Below are positions 35,120 through 45,532 of a stretch of DNA of 64,000 nt, one piece after another. The position numbers and the translations under genes were made by a program. Positions within the stretch are counted from its first letter, which is position 1, and each line of letters opens with the position of its first letter. The notes beneath the pieces were generated by a model. That model was not told the DNA's origin. It did not search any database and saw only the letters and a list, made by a program, of their open reading frames with translations. Source of the DNA: Coleophoma eucalyptorum. Its lineage: Eukaryota; Ascomycota; Leotiomycetes; Helotiales; Dermateaceae. The stretch covers positions 186,001 to 250,000 of the forward strand of contig JALRME010000005.1 of the NCBI GenBank assembly GCA_026120035.1, in the 5' to 3' direction.

Positions 35120-37576
35120 TCACCCAGCAGCCGCGCGTAAAGTCCTGGTTGTTGTTGCTTTTATTGGAGCCTCCATGCCCTTTGCGGCGCTTGGAAGCTG
35201 CCATTCTTCCACCGAGGAAGGGAACCCATTTGATCGTGGGTGTAAAGGCATAGATGGTACGCTCTGCTGCGCCAAGTGAATATGTGCTACAGGAACCCCC
35301 TCTTTTGGCATTGGCAGCCATGGTTTGGATCGAACTTTGGTTTCTATCTCAGTCGAATCGTACAATGAGGGAATCCGCGACTCTTCTTCCAAAGATGGTA
35401 AGTTGGAATACTCTGATACTTCTTCCACTGTCACGCTCGGTTGAGCTAGCAGCCTCTCCCCCTCGATGGCAGGAACATCGTCGTACAAATAGTCCATGGC
35501 GAATTTGGTCTTGGAAGTTCCGCTGCCTAGGAGCTCTTCGTTTCGCAACAGCTGGTCCTGGTAAACCGCAGTGATTATTCTCAAGCGGCCACTGTAGGAT
35601 TTCACCTTCGACTCTGTGATTTGGGTCCGATATGAGAGCTTGTACTGAGGACTGAGGCATGAATCAATGTGCCCGAGCAATTGTTGCTGAATCTCGTAGA
35701 TCTTCTTCCGGTGGTTATCTAGCCTCCAACCCAACACCTTCATCACCAGCATGTTGTTATTCTGGGCACGAAGAAGAGAGTCATCGGCTTGTTGCTGAAG
35801 TAGCTTGCTCATATTTTTTGAAGCAAGGAGTGCCTGTGTCAACCTAGATTTTTGGCCAAGTGCGATAGGAGTCAAGATCCGATTTTCAGCCGCTTGTTGA
35901 TGTGCGACTGACGCTCCCAAGGAATTGAACAGTTCAGAGACATGGGTTGTGACAGTATCCATTGTCGCCCCCAGTGACTGCAGCTCTATATTCCTTAGCA
36001 GACTTTCCAGATCATGGAATTCAACCCGAGGGGGCAATTCTGCACCAGTCTTCAAGGGTTGGCTTATCCCACACAAACTGACCAACCTTTCGATCACGAT
36101 ACTCGTTGGAATATCAAAGGAAAACCTTAAATCGCGGATGTGTCTCAATTTCCAGCTGTCCACAATGGCCCGGAGGAGAGACCAAGCTGCTAGGACATCC
36201 TTTTGAGCCTGAAGCTTCTTTACTAATTTGGCCAGCACGGTTCCTGTGATGCTGATACCTTCACGGAAAGCAGTGCGGGTATAGCGTACTGCATCTCGAA
36301 CATCCAGTAGCTCTATGGATCCAAGGATAAGCGAATCATATATGCCCGCATCTCTCCGCACCATCTCGTGGATGTGGTCATTCTTTTGACGAAGCTTTCT
36401 GCCGTCAGCCCACCCCAAGGGCGCAGGCTTAACATTATCGCCGATTAACCACCTATCAAGCTTCATGTTGCCTTCCCGAGCAGCCATGCGTTGTACTATA
36501 TGCCGGAAACCTTTCGCGTCCTTCTTTGCTCTGTAAACATCCAGCATATGCTGGACAGTCTTCTGTGTCGGCCTCAGCAATGTGTCATAAAAAATGAATT
36601 TGACAACAATCTCTGCTTTGTGAGCATCCTTTCGTGTAAGCGAGGCTATCAAGAGATTGAAGGTGTCTATCTGTGGCGGCGCTGTGCATACGAGCAGATT
36701 ATAGCATACTTTGGCAAGCAGAAGATCCAAATCCGAGGCCTTGTCTGTGGCCTTTGCAAACATGACGCGCAATGAGTTGTTCAACTGCTTCCGTTCGGCA
36801 ACAATATCCTCCAACTTAGTCGCGCTAAAGTGAGGTAAGGCGTTATGCTGGCCGAGTAGTTCACGCAGTTTGTCCTTCGTCTTCGTCATCTCAAGACTGT
36901 CGCAGCTCTGGACTTTGGAAGAGAAGGCCGAAATTGAGCGGAGAAGCCTTCCGACCAATCTTGAGACCCCTTCCTGGATATTTCGTACGTCCTCAATAGT
37001 TTGTGGCTCGCGATACTGGCTACTAACCTCCGCCTCCACAGCTTCGCATTCTGGACTTGATTGTACTAGTCGCAACGTATTACTGCTAATCGAGCCTCTG
37101 ATATCGTTGTCCAATTCCCTCAGGCGAGTTTCCAGTGGTCCTTCTCGGCCTCCACTAGTAAGTGCCCACGCTTTGTCGGTACCCAGCAAAGCTTTCACGG
37201 GTGTGGAGATAGTTGAGGAATTCGAATGAAATGGTATGCTCTCTGCAGAGTCTAAGCTTGCTCCATCATGGTTCGCAATGTCTTCCTGGGTATCCGGTCC
37301 GACGATTCTAGATTTGGCGTCCTCGATCACCCTATCCCACTCCTTCCTCCTCTCCTTCTTCATCTTCGCATCCACAAATGCAGCAGTGCCAAGTATCGTC
37401 GAGTAACATGCTGTGAAGACATCATTTATGTTCAATTGCCTCCTGCTTGCAGCAGACGTGGATCGACGAGCTAAGGTGGTCGCGACATTGAGGCAAGCTC
37501 TGCAGCGGCAAGACTTGGTCTGTACAGTGCGAGACCAAAGAGCTTGCATTATCGTAGCATTCTGCGGAGGATTCAA
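35120..37576 (-). CDS. PPR-like mitochondrial protein, putative
   Basis: A single-exon 818-residue frame. The second Met (residue 10) opens MQALWSRTVQTKSCRCRACL, an Arg/Ser/Cys-rich mitochondrial-type presequence that ends before the conserved-looking block INDVFTACYSTILGTAAFVDAKMKKERRKEWD. The middle (about 280-380) contains helical pairs such as DTFNLLIASLTRKDAHKAEI and TVQHMLDVYRAKKDAKGFRH that look like pentatricopeptide units. Fungal proteins of this type bind organellar RNA. The repeat assignment is by eye and weak. The C-terminus is Pro/Arg-rich. It diverges from the CXXC zinc-protein gene across 215 bases, suggesting a shared promoter. Confidence 0.66.
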   Translation of the reverse strand: MNPPQNATIMQALWSRTVQTKSCRCRACLNVATTLARRSTSAASRRQLNINDVFTACYSTILGTAAFVDAKMKKERRKEWDRVIEDAKSRIVGPDTQEDIANHDGASLDSAESIPFHSNSSTISTPVKALLGTDKAWALTSGGREGPLETRLRELDNDIRGSISSNTLRLVQSSPECEAVEAEVSSQYREPQTIEDVRNIQEGVSRLVGRLLRSISAFSSKVQSCDSLEMTKTKDKLRELLGQHNALPHFSATKLEDIVAERKQLNNSLRVMFAKATDKASDLDLLLAKVCYNLLVCTAPPQIDTFNLLIASLTRKDAHKAEIVVKFIFYDTLLRPTQKTVQHMLDVYRAKKDAKGFRHIVQRMAAREGNMKLDRWLIGDNVKPAPLGWADGRKLRQKNDHIHEMVRRDAGIYDSLILGSIELLDVRDAVRYTRTAFREGISITGTVLAKLVKKLQAQKDVLAAWSLLRAIVDSWKLRHIRDLRFSFDIPTSIVIERLVSLCGISQPLKTGAELPPRVEFHDLESLLRNIELQSLGATMDTVTTHVSELFNSLGASVAHQQAAENRILTPIALGQKSRLTQALLASKNMSKLLQQQADDSLLRAQNNNMLVMKVLGWRLDNHRKKIYEIQQQLLGHIDSCLSPQYKLSYRTQITESKVKSYSGRLRIITAVYQDQLLRNEELLGSGTSKTKFAMDYLYDDVPAIEGERLLAQPSVTVEEVSEYSNLPSLEEESRIPSLYDSTEIETKVRSKPWLPMPKEGVPVAHIHLAQQSVPSMPLHPRSNGFPSSVEEWQLPSAAKGMEAPIKATTTRTLRAAAG

Positions 37577-37791
37577 AGCTTGGAGCGGTTTTTATGGACC
37601 TCAATTGGGGGTTGCAAGCTACAAGTGTTGATCGTTAGCATGACCTGATCTGTGAGGTCGTCCACACCACATCAAATATTGGTCTTGGCGTTTGCGGAAA
37701 CTCGACCTCAGATCACGTGTTGTATATCTAATCTGCCCCTCCATCAACAACTTATTTTCAGTGCAGAGCATCAACGTCGCCAAGCTTCACA

Positions 37792-38494
37792 ATGCTGGTC
37801 TTAAATCTAACTGCTGAACTAAATGGGTAAGCTACGCAGCACCGGAGATGGTTTTGGCTTGTCAAGGCAGTGCTAACAAAAAGCAGGGTGACAGACCTGA
37901 GACCAGACGATACTGAAGACAATCCATTCTGGTATACCTTCAAGGTCCAGTGCACATCATGCCGCGAGATTCATCCAAACTGGGTTGGCGTAAGCCGATT
38001 TGTGTGTACTCCTTATTCAGAGATTCTTCGTGAAACTGACGAACTGTCAATCCAGGAAACCAACGAGATGAGCGGTAGCAGAGGAGAGGCAAACTTTGTA
38101 TGGAAATGCAAATCTTGCAAGGTCAGCTCCTTGCATTTTCTTGGTGGCTCTCTCATAGGATACTGACCGTTAATATAGCGGGAATCTTCAGCAACTATCA
38201 AAGCGGCGCCAGCTTCGTATGAGCAAGGTTCGCCTGCAAAAAGACAAAAGATCATCGAGTTCGATTGCCGAGGACTTGAGTTCACCGAATTTAGACCAGA
38301 GGTAAGTCGGTATCCTGCAGTAGTCTGAAGTCAAGCTAATGGGTCTACAGGGGGAGTGGTTGGCAACTGGTTTGGAGTCAGGTAGCAAATTCACCGCAGT
38401 AGATCTGTCTGAAGGGGAATGGTTTGATTACGACGAGAAAGCTGGGGATGAAGTCAGCATCAAGGACTTGAAGTGGGAGATCAGCAGAAATTAG
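37792..38494 (+). CDS. CXXC motif zinc-binding protein (DUF866/CZIB family)
   Basis: Exons 37792-37826, 37887-38121, 38179-38301 and 38351-38494 give 178 residues, the usual family length. Two CXXC pairs bind zinc: QCTSCREIHPNW and WKCKSCK. The C-terminal blocks EFDCRGLEFTEFRP, ATGLESG, and EGEWFDYDEKA match the eukaryotic UPF0587/C1orf123 (CZIB) family. The fold is known from the human protein but the cellular role is not well defined. All introns are 49-60 bases with GTAAG- or GTCAG-type donors and joins in frame. The start methionine is the only one near the conserved N-terminal strand LNLTAELNGVTDL. Confidence 0.92.
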
Positions 38495-38872
38495 TCGAAT
38501 GGAATTTATGAGTAAATGACAAGAGGATCATTAGAAAGTCATGATTGGCAGTGCTTTGGTTCGGTTCTCATAATGCAGTGCCCTTGCCTATGCCAGCAGA
38601 AATACCAACTTCTTTTCCCTGACAATCTTAGTAGATTTCAAAGATTCAAAGCCATTAACATTTAAAAAATTCCTTAAGGTACAAACTCAAGTAGACATAA
38701 CATCGAAAGCTGTACATCCAGGAAGAAAGTCCTCAGCCTTACAGAGCCCAGACGCTCTCAGCCTTGCAACTCGCTAGCGTCACGACGAGCTTCAATTTTC
38801 GCGGTCACTCTCAATCAACGCGGCTTCCAAGCTCTACAAACGCGTAAGAAACACAACGCAACGATCGCCAAC
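38495..38872. other. short intergenic region
   Basis: Contains the 3' flank of the CXXC zinc-protein gene and the promoter of the SmF gene. Nothing else seen. Confidence 0.5.
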
Positions 38873-39368
38873 ATGAGTGTAAGCCTCCTCGCACCCCTTC
38901 ATTGTGATCGCAATACCTTTAACTAATACCTATCATACAGTTCGTTCCAATCAACCCGCGGCCCATGCTGCAAAACCTGTATGTCCGCAGACTCCCTATC
39001 ATGAATGCTATATGAGCTGTTTGCGACTGGGCAAAGCCGGTGGAACGAAATGCACAGAGGCTGACTGTATATACAGTGTCAACGAGGAAGTTGTCGTTCG
39101 TCTTAAGTGGGGTCAGACCGAGTACAAGGGCCGTTTGGTCAGCATCGACAGCTACATGAACATCCAATTATCGGGCGCGGAGGAGTATATCGACCAGAAG
39201 ATGACGAGCGCGCTTGGCCAAGTTCTGATCCGGTATTGCATTTCAAGATACAAAAGATTAATTAAGGAGATCGGTTGGCTAATGTCCGCTTTTAATAGAT
39301 GCAATAATGTCCTCTGGATCCAAGGCGCGAACCAGAGCTCGAATGGAGACACGAAGATGGATGGTTAA
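38873..39368 (+). CDS. SMX3: small nuclear ribonucleoprotein SmF
   Basis: Four exons (38873-38878, 38941-38978, 39077-39232, 39299-39368) give 89 residues, the normal SmF size. It begins [15 protein letters not shown] across the first intron, then has the Sm1 motif [20 protein letters not shown] with SYMNIQL and the Sm2 motif [14 protein letters not shown] across the last intron. SmF is part of the heptameric ring on U1, U2, U4 and U5 snRNAs and acts in the nucleus in splicing. The first coding exon is six bases. Introns are 62, 98 and 66 bases and every join restores the family sequence. Confidence 0.95.
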
Positions 39369-40384
39369 GTTCCGCATGGTTGGATAGTACAAGGCATAGA
39401 CGTCAAGGAGAATTCGTCCTTCAAGCAAAGATCAGAGCCGCGCATCTGCCAGCCAGGCTACGTTCGGGAAAAGTCGTTAGCATGGGGATAAGCTACGGAA
39501 AGATATCAATGGGCATTATGGCGTTAGAGCAAGGAATGATTTACTTCAGTCAAAATATGTCCTGTGGGCTGGATGCTCAATTTCCTTGGGAAAGGAATGC
39601 AGTCAAGCAGAGGCTTTCCAATAAATAGAGGTGGAAATGCGAGTCTGCACATACGAATTGGCACTCTCATCTAAATCGACACGTTTCTCTGTCGATGTTA
39701 CAATATGATTTGATTGAGAGCTTGACCGGCGAAAACTAACTTGCAGGACTGCTTTGCCAATTTTGAAGCGCCTTAAAATGATTCCTTTCTTTGAATGCAG
39801 AACTGCAATGATAGACATCTTCTATTCGCTCTCCACGCTCTGAATTTCCCCATTTGGTATCAGATCACTATAACGGAGCTTGACCGATAGTGAAATGTTT
39901 AGGAACCGTCTCAGTTATCTACGCTACCATGTCGATGATGGCAGCAACAGTATTGATCGAGTCGACAGCATATGGGCAGCAGACAGTATAGGCACCTAAG
40001 TACCCTTCGGAAACATCTGACCCCAGCCTTTTCAATATTGGTCAGAACCGGGACACCTGAAGAGGAAAATGGGTCTGCCACCGCGTGTGAAAGTAGGATG
40101 TTGGAAACACCTCCGCTTGCTTTTAGAACATCTTGAGGAATGGATTGTCCTGGTACAATGTTTCTTTGGGGACTTCCTATAATACCATTCTGGTCCAAGT
40201 GGAAACTGAGCTGGTTCAGTTGGCCCTCTAGGAGATTGTTCCTTCGTATACCTCGCGGCTCCCATGGTGTCTTGGCACCGCCACGAATTGATATTTTGAA
40301 AGGCATCATAAATGTTCAGAGATAAGACAGTGGAGAGAAGGTCCATCCAGATCTCTCGGACAAAAGTGCCAATGTATAAAAGCC
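39369..40384. other. spacer with one questionable minus-strand frame
   Basis: A minus-strand frame at 40306-39911 starts MPFKISIRGGAKTPWEPRGI and stays open for about 130 codons, with reasonable codon use for the first 95 residues before turning Cys/Arg-rich. I do not recognise it. It could be a small species-restricted gene, possibly with a 3' intron, or chance. The remainder is AT-rich spacer. Confidence 0.3.
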
Positions 40385-40951
40385 TCAGCCCTTCTTCATC
40401 AGATCCATCAGACCTAACCCAAATCCAGTGCTCAGTTTGTCAGTAGCTTTCTGTTTTGCTAATAGTGCTCCTAATCCACCTTGCTTCCTTGACTTTGCCC
40501 GCTTCTTGCTACTGGCATTAACAGAGGGCACAGCTTCCGGCTGATTTGCTGAAGAGGATATTGCTGCTGCTCCTACAGGCTGAGGAGCTCTGGAAGATAT
40601 GTTTCGTCTAGGTGGTGGAGGATTATTGAAATGGTGTCGGGTTTTCCTCCCACAAGAATCACAGGTGTATATCATAGCTCTTGCCTTTGCAACTCCGCCT
40701 TGAGAAGCCTTCTTTCTTTTCGACCTCTGAGTCTCAACTTCCAAATGCCCCGCCCATCCAAGGACCATGATTGTACCACATGCACCACACACTTTGCGCC
40801 GCTGGGATTCGGGTTGCTCGACTTCGTTCTCAAACATGAGGGCGTTGCATTGAGTCATTAAATATCTCGATGTCGAAGGAGCAGCAGTAGCAAGCAAGTG
40901 TGCTGATTCGTTGAGATAGCGCAGACGCGCCGATAATTTCGAAGATGCCAT
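40385..40951 (-). CDS. Rpr2/Rpp21/SNM1-type RNase P/MRP subunit
   Basis: The frame opens MKTM at 40960; I chose the fourth residue (40951, MASSKLSARLRYLNESAHLL), which gives 188 residues and matches the family's helical N-terminus. A four-Cys zinc ribbon is visible: VCGACGTIMVLGW and, after a basic stretch, YTCDSCGRKTRHHF. The Lys/Arg-rich C-terminus ends LGLMDLMKKG. The domain is shared by yeast Rpr2 and Snm1 and human Rpp21, protein subunits of RNase P (tRNA 5' processing) and RNase MRP (rRNA processing); I cannot decide which. It diverges from DBR1 across about 450 bases. Confidence 0.85.
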   Translation of the reverse strand: MASSKLSARLRYLNESAHLLATAAPSTSRYLMTQCNALMFENEVEQPESQRRKVCGACGTIMVLGWAGHLEVETQRSKRKKASQGGVAKARAMIYTCDSCGRKTRHHFNNPPPPRRNISSRAPQPVGAAAISSSANQPEAVPSVNASSKKRAKSRKQGGLGALLAKQKATDKLSTGFGLGLMDLMKKG

Positions 40952-41398
40952 AGTCTTCAATATGGCTTACGAACTGATTAAACGTCTCGTGCGCGACGCG
41001 TTGTATAAAAGCGATTCAGATGTCGACTTTGTAAGGACAGCGCTTTTGTCCACCTAGATTCTTTCAGGGCTGGAGACAAAGTCTAGAGCTTGAGAGCCAG
41101 ACCATTGTTTTCCGTAAGCTTTGGAAAGTTAGTCTAAGTCTTGTTGTTGTTGTTGCTGTAGTGGTGTATGTATGATTGGTAGTGTAATACAAGAGACAAA
41201 AAAAAGTACGAAAGCGGGAGCTTCCCGCTTGGTATTGCACAACCACTTTATCTCGACTCTTCATCATAACCATGAAGTAACATTCCAGCAAAAAACCTCT
41301 GTGAGCTCAAATCTTTACTGAAATACAGAGTCGCGGGTTCTTGTACTCCTCAAGCTGCATTTGTCGCAACTCTTCTCTGCTCACAAGCCTGCCCCGCC
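40952..41398. promoter_or_regulatory. shared upstream region RNase P subunit/DBR1
   Basis: Divergent promoter region. It includes a GTT/GCT-type trinucleotide run near 41138-41160 and the imperfect inverted pair GGGAGCTTCCCGC at 41217-41229. No coding frame. Confidence 0.45.
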
Positions 41399-43184
41399 AT
41401 GGACCCCTCCTTGCAAGAGATTGAAGGACTGCGAATAGCTGTGGAAGGATGTGTAAGCTCAAGGATGGCCCATTGAATAATGAAAAACTATTGACCAATC
41501 CTCAGGGTCACGGCACTTTGAATGCGATCTACGCCGCTGTCGAGAAGGCCTGCGAGGCGAGAGGTTGGGACGGTGTAGACCTTCTCATTATAGGAGGTGA
41601 TTTCCAGGTCCGTTCAGCTCATTTTCTTTCACGGCAAGCCACTAATAGGCTCAGGCAGTCCGTAATGCCTCCGACTTGACAGTAATGTCATGTCCAGTCA
41701 AGTTCCGCGCTATAGGAGACTTTCAAGCATATTACAGTGGAGGTGCAGTCGCGCCATACCTTACCATATTCGTTGGCGGCAACCACGAGGCAAGCAGCCA
41801 TATGTGGGAATTATACTACGGAGGATGGGCAGCACCAAACATATACTACATGGGCGCGGCAAATGTGGTGAGAGTCGGAGGAGTTAGAATTGCTGGGTTA
41901 TCGGGTATTTGGAAAGGCTATAACTACAACAAGCACCACCACGAAAGATTACCGTACAACCAGGACGACATCAAATCGATATATCATGTCCGTGAACTGG
42001 ATGTCCGGAAACTTTTACAAATCAAGAGTCAAGTCGATATTGGTATAAGTCACGACTGGCCGAGAGCAGTAGAGAAGCATGGTGATCAGAGGCATCTCTT
42101 CCGCATGAAACCTGATTTTGAGCAAGAATCAAAGGACGGAACGCTTGGAAGTTTGGCTGCGACCTATGTTATGGATAGACTGCGACCTCCATACTGGTTT
42201 GCTGCTCATCTACACTGCAAATTTGCAGCTACAAAGATCTACCAACCCGACACTGAAGTTTCTTCTACTCAATCGAATGGTCAAAAGCAAGACGCTCCAG
42301 TCGCCGAGCCAGTACCCCCACCTCCTGCTGCTCCAAATGAGGACGAGATTGATTTGGACATGGATGATGACGAGGATACTTCTGCACCAGCGGTGACCTT
42401 CAATGCTGATACAAAACCTGTGACAACACAAGAGACGATCGTTGAACCAGTGAAAGAGATACAATCTTCAGTATCTTCTGATCTCCGTGCTCAACTGCCA
42501 GCAGCATTCACACGGCCAGCACAAAGCTCAGCAAAGCGTGTGCAGCCTGGACAGCCAACACCTCCTGAGATCACCAACAAAACTGTTCGATTTCTCGCGC
42601 TAGACAAGTGTTTACCAGGCAGAAAGTTCTTGCAGCTAATGGAAGCACAACCGCATGCAAAGTCCACGGAATCCTCGCTTCCCCAACCTGCTTCGAGGCC
42701 GAAAGTAAAATTTCAGTATGATCCAGAGTGGTTAGCAATAACTCGAGTCTTCGCAAGTGAGTTGATCTTGGGGGATAAGAGTGCGCCCGCAGCACCTGAC
42801 CTCGGCGAGGAGCATTATCGACCACTGATTGAGCAAGAGCTTCAATGGGTCGAAGAAAACGTTGTGAAGCAGGACAAACTCGTCATCCCAGAAAACTTCG
42901 AGCTTACAGCCCCAATTTGGCACCTAGGAATGCCCGAAATCATCTCGGAAGGGCCAAAAGAATACACAAATCCACAGACCCAGCAGTTCTGTGATCTGGT
43001 GGGTATTCAGAATAAGTTCCATGCATCGGAGGAGGAGCGGGAGGCAAGGATGAGGGCTGGTCCGGCAATGGAGGAACCGAGGAGGGATGGTGGCTTTGGA
43101 GGCCGTGGAAGAGGTGGAAGGCATGGTGGAAGAGGGAGAGGGAGAGGTGGAAGAGGTGGTAGGGGGAGGGGGAGGGGATGGTGA
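41399..43184 (+). CDS. DBR1: lariat RNA debranching enzyme
   Basis: Exons 41399-41452, 41506-41607 and 41655-43184 give 561 residues. The metallophosphoesterase core is complete: VEGCGHG (formed across intron 1), LLIIGGDFQAVRN (across intron 2), VGGNHEAS, GISHDWP and AAHLHCKFAA, together with the Dbr1-specific blocks LYYGGWAAPNIYYMGAANV and IYHVRELDVRKL. The enzyme cleaves the 2'-5' bond of excised intron lariats in the nucleus. A Pro/Asp/Glu-rich linker (about 225-330) precedes the C-terminal Dbr1 domain. The last 35 residues are almost entirely Arg-Gly repeats (GGRGRGGRHGG...), an RG/RGG tail not needed for catalysis in characterised enzymes. Introns of 53 and 47 bases interrupt the first 52 codons. 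Confidence 0.95.
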
Positions 43185-44296
43185 GTGGTTTTGCTTATGT
43201 TAATAGCACAATTGATACCCTGTGTTTCCAATCTCCATACTCGTCGTCTTGTATCATTATTCTAGGACAGCCTTGCCAAGCCATGGAGTTGGTCGCTTAA
43301 TTTATGATAACGACAATTGATATGAATAATCTTTGTCTCACTATTTCACCATAAATAAGCATAATGTAGCATGGATATTGTAGCATGGCTTTCAATATCT
43401 ATAAAGCCTAAAAACGAGATGACGGTGGGGAAATTCTCCATGACTACACTTATTTATATGGTGGAATCATAGATGATAAGACTCACAACCAAACACCTTA
43501 TTTACAACTTCTACTAGTCTTCGACCCGCATCGCCGCTTTTGGCCAGCCGCACCTATGAATTTCCAGAGAACAATAGAGTTCTTAACGAGGACAAAGTAT
43601 GACACTCCAAAGTACCTAATAATATCAAGGCAAAGGCCGTCAGTCGGGAGGGCAGCTCAAGTACCGTAGCTAAGGAAGTACGCGGGAATTGCCAACTGAA
43701 ACTAAATTGACCAAACTGCACCGTGCTGCACCATGCTCTCTAGTCCCCTCACTGCTCAACCAAACTATCACTTAACCTACCACCTATTATCAAATCATGG
43801 ATTTTGGATCTTCCCTTTACTTCACCCATTGTATTTTCCTTTCCGTAATCCAGTCCAAATTACAACGGATAACCAACTAACATTCTCCGTCCTCGAACCG
43901 AACATTATTTTAAGCATGCAAGTCTACGCCGAACTTTTGAATAAAGCCAAACTAGTAAAGAGATTGTATAAGACCCTATTCTTTTCTAACCTTACTCTTC
44001 TCTCTATTCAAACAATCGCTCACCTTCCACAGTCTCAAGAACCAATCCTTAAAGACCGAGAGTGTTGAAAAGAGAAATGGCTTTCATGTAAGTCGTCCAG
44101 TATGTTACCTTTTACTGCCACTGGCTTTCCTTCGCATATCAATGGCATCCTAAAACCCCCTTCGACTTAAGCTTCTTGAACATTACATGAGCCAAATGGT
44201 TTATATCCTTCCATCACTTCTACTCGGACTCACCACAGCTCTACAGCCCTTTTTCTTTCCCCAACGAGCATGGACCTAGCTGACACTTCTTTCAGA
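43185..44296. other. intergenic region
   Basis: AT-rich spacer with the promoter and leader of the predicted secreted protein gene. A frame at 43733-44068 (+) is Leu/Pro/Asn-rich and ends just before pyrimidine-rich leader sequence; I do not call it. Confidence 0.45.
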
Positions 44297-45532
44297 ATGC
44301 GTTTCGCTCTTGTCATTAGTGCTATAATCAGCACCATCCTCTCCGGAGCCCATGGGACTCCTATGCTACCACTAGCTAGTGGCACAGTAACAGCTACGAA
44401 TATGGCATCGACAACTCCAGCAAGCGCCAGTATCACACCAGATCTAGAACGCCCAGCGTATCCAAATGAACCGCCTCTCTCCTTCGAGGGGCACAGCGTG
44501 CCAGGTCACGACAAGTGGGCCAAACACCGAGATGATATCATGCATCTTGAAGCAGATAACTTAGAGGCAGGCATCCGGGCCAAGTTCCACGAGGCCCCGA
44601 GTATGCAGCGTAAAGCAGACAAGCTCGAGAAGAACACAGTCCTAAGAAAAAAAAAAGACGTTGCCCAGAAGAGAGCTAGGATTCGCGAGCTTCGCGCTGC
44701 TGCGGACAAGCTCTGGGCAGCAGAGGCTGTCGAAGAGAGGGAGAAATCTCATCAAACCCAGCCGCGCCAAACCCGCGACGATATGCGTATCAACGACCCA
44801 GCGGCTCCAGTTGATCTTGGGAAGTTGTATAGGAATATGCCAGCCTCTGGCTCCAGCACCAGTTCTGCTATGTCCGCTGTTACTGGAAGCAGCCCTGTCC
44901 TTGAGAGCCGGCTTAACCAACGTGGGAAAGACGGTCCTGGGCTTCCTGGAACCAGCATCACAGTAGTCCAGATATTCAGACAGCCGCTTCAATGCCTTAT
45001 GCTCGGCTGCAAGAAGGCGAGATCACTGAATACTGCGACCATCACACCTCGAGGATTTTGGAGGAAATTGGATAGCATTTTCTTTCCCAAGCCCAAGAAG
45101 AGGGTGTCGAAGACGGAGTGTCCTCGCTGCACTATGACAGGGGAAAGGCTGGCCTACGACTGGAAGCATAATACCTGCGTCGTAACCACGGACAAGTATA
45201 ACGTGTGCCCCCGGATTCCCGCCCCAGGAGATCCAGACTACATCGCGCGTCGTTCTTACGTCCCTGGTGTCCACCATACGACTGTGACTCCCGTGCATCC
45301 CGACGACAAGAAGCACAAGTGGAATTTTGAGTCTAGTGAGACTAGGAAGGAAACCCGTACACCTGCTCAGATTGAGACGCGCTCTGAGAAGGAGATCACG
45401 GTCCATGACTTACCTTGTGGAAGGGGAGGCATGTTCCGTCAAAATGCACAGTGCACCGTTCAGTGGCAAAGGCTTGGTAGGCCCATGAGCGACCGGAAAT
45501 TCAAGGTCCCAAAGGAAGTCAATGGCTCCTGA
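44297..45532 (+). CDS. predicted secreted protein, unknown function
   Basis: A single-exon gene. The frame opens nine codons upstream (44270), but the ATG at 44297 gives MRFALVISAIISTILSGAHG, a clear signal peptide with likely cleavage after AHG, so I chose it: 411 residues. The mature part is polar: a Ser/Thr/Ala-rich segment, a basic coiled-coil-like stretch (about 100-160, rich in Lys, Arg, Glu, Ala), then a C-terminal region with spaced cysteines, including TECPRCTMTG, NTCVVTTDKYNVCP, LPCGRG and AQCTV. No known domain is recognised. The signal peptide, cysteines and isolation suggest an extracellular or effector-like protein, which is inference. Confidence 0.68.
   Translation: MRFALVISAIISTILSGAHGTPMLPLASGTVTATNMASTTPASASITPDLERPAYPNEPPLSFEGHSVPGHDKWAKHRDDIMHLEADNLEAGIRAKFHEAPSMQRKADKLEKNTVLRKKKDVAQKRARIRELRAAADKLWAAEAVEEREKSHQTQPRQTRDDMRINDPAAPVDLGKLYRNMPASGSSTSSAMSAVTGSSPVLESRLNQRGKDGPGLPGTSITVVQIFRQPLQCLMLGCKKARSLNTATITPRGFWRKLDSIFFPKPKKRVSKTECPRCTMTGERLAYDWKHNTCVVTTDKYNVCPRIPAPGDPDYIARRSYVPGVHHTTVTPVHPDDKKHKWNFESSETRKETRTPAQIETRSEKEITVHDLPCGRGGMFRQNAQCTVQWQRLGRPMSDRKFKVPKEVNGS

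Noticed and set aside
43733..44068. Plus-strand 111-codon frame upstream of the secreted-protein gene
   Set aside because: Leu/Asn/Pro composition of AT-rich leader sequence; ends shortly before the real start; no homology recognised.
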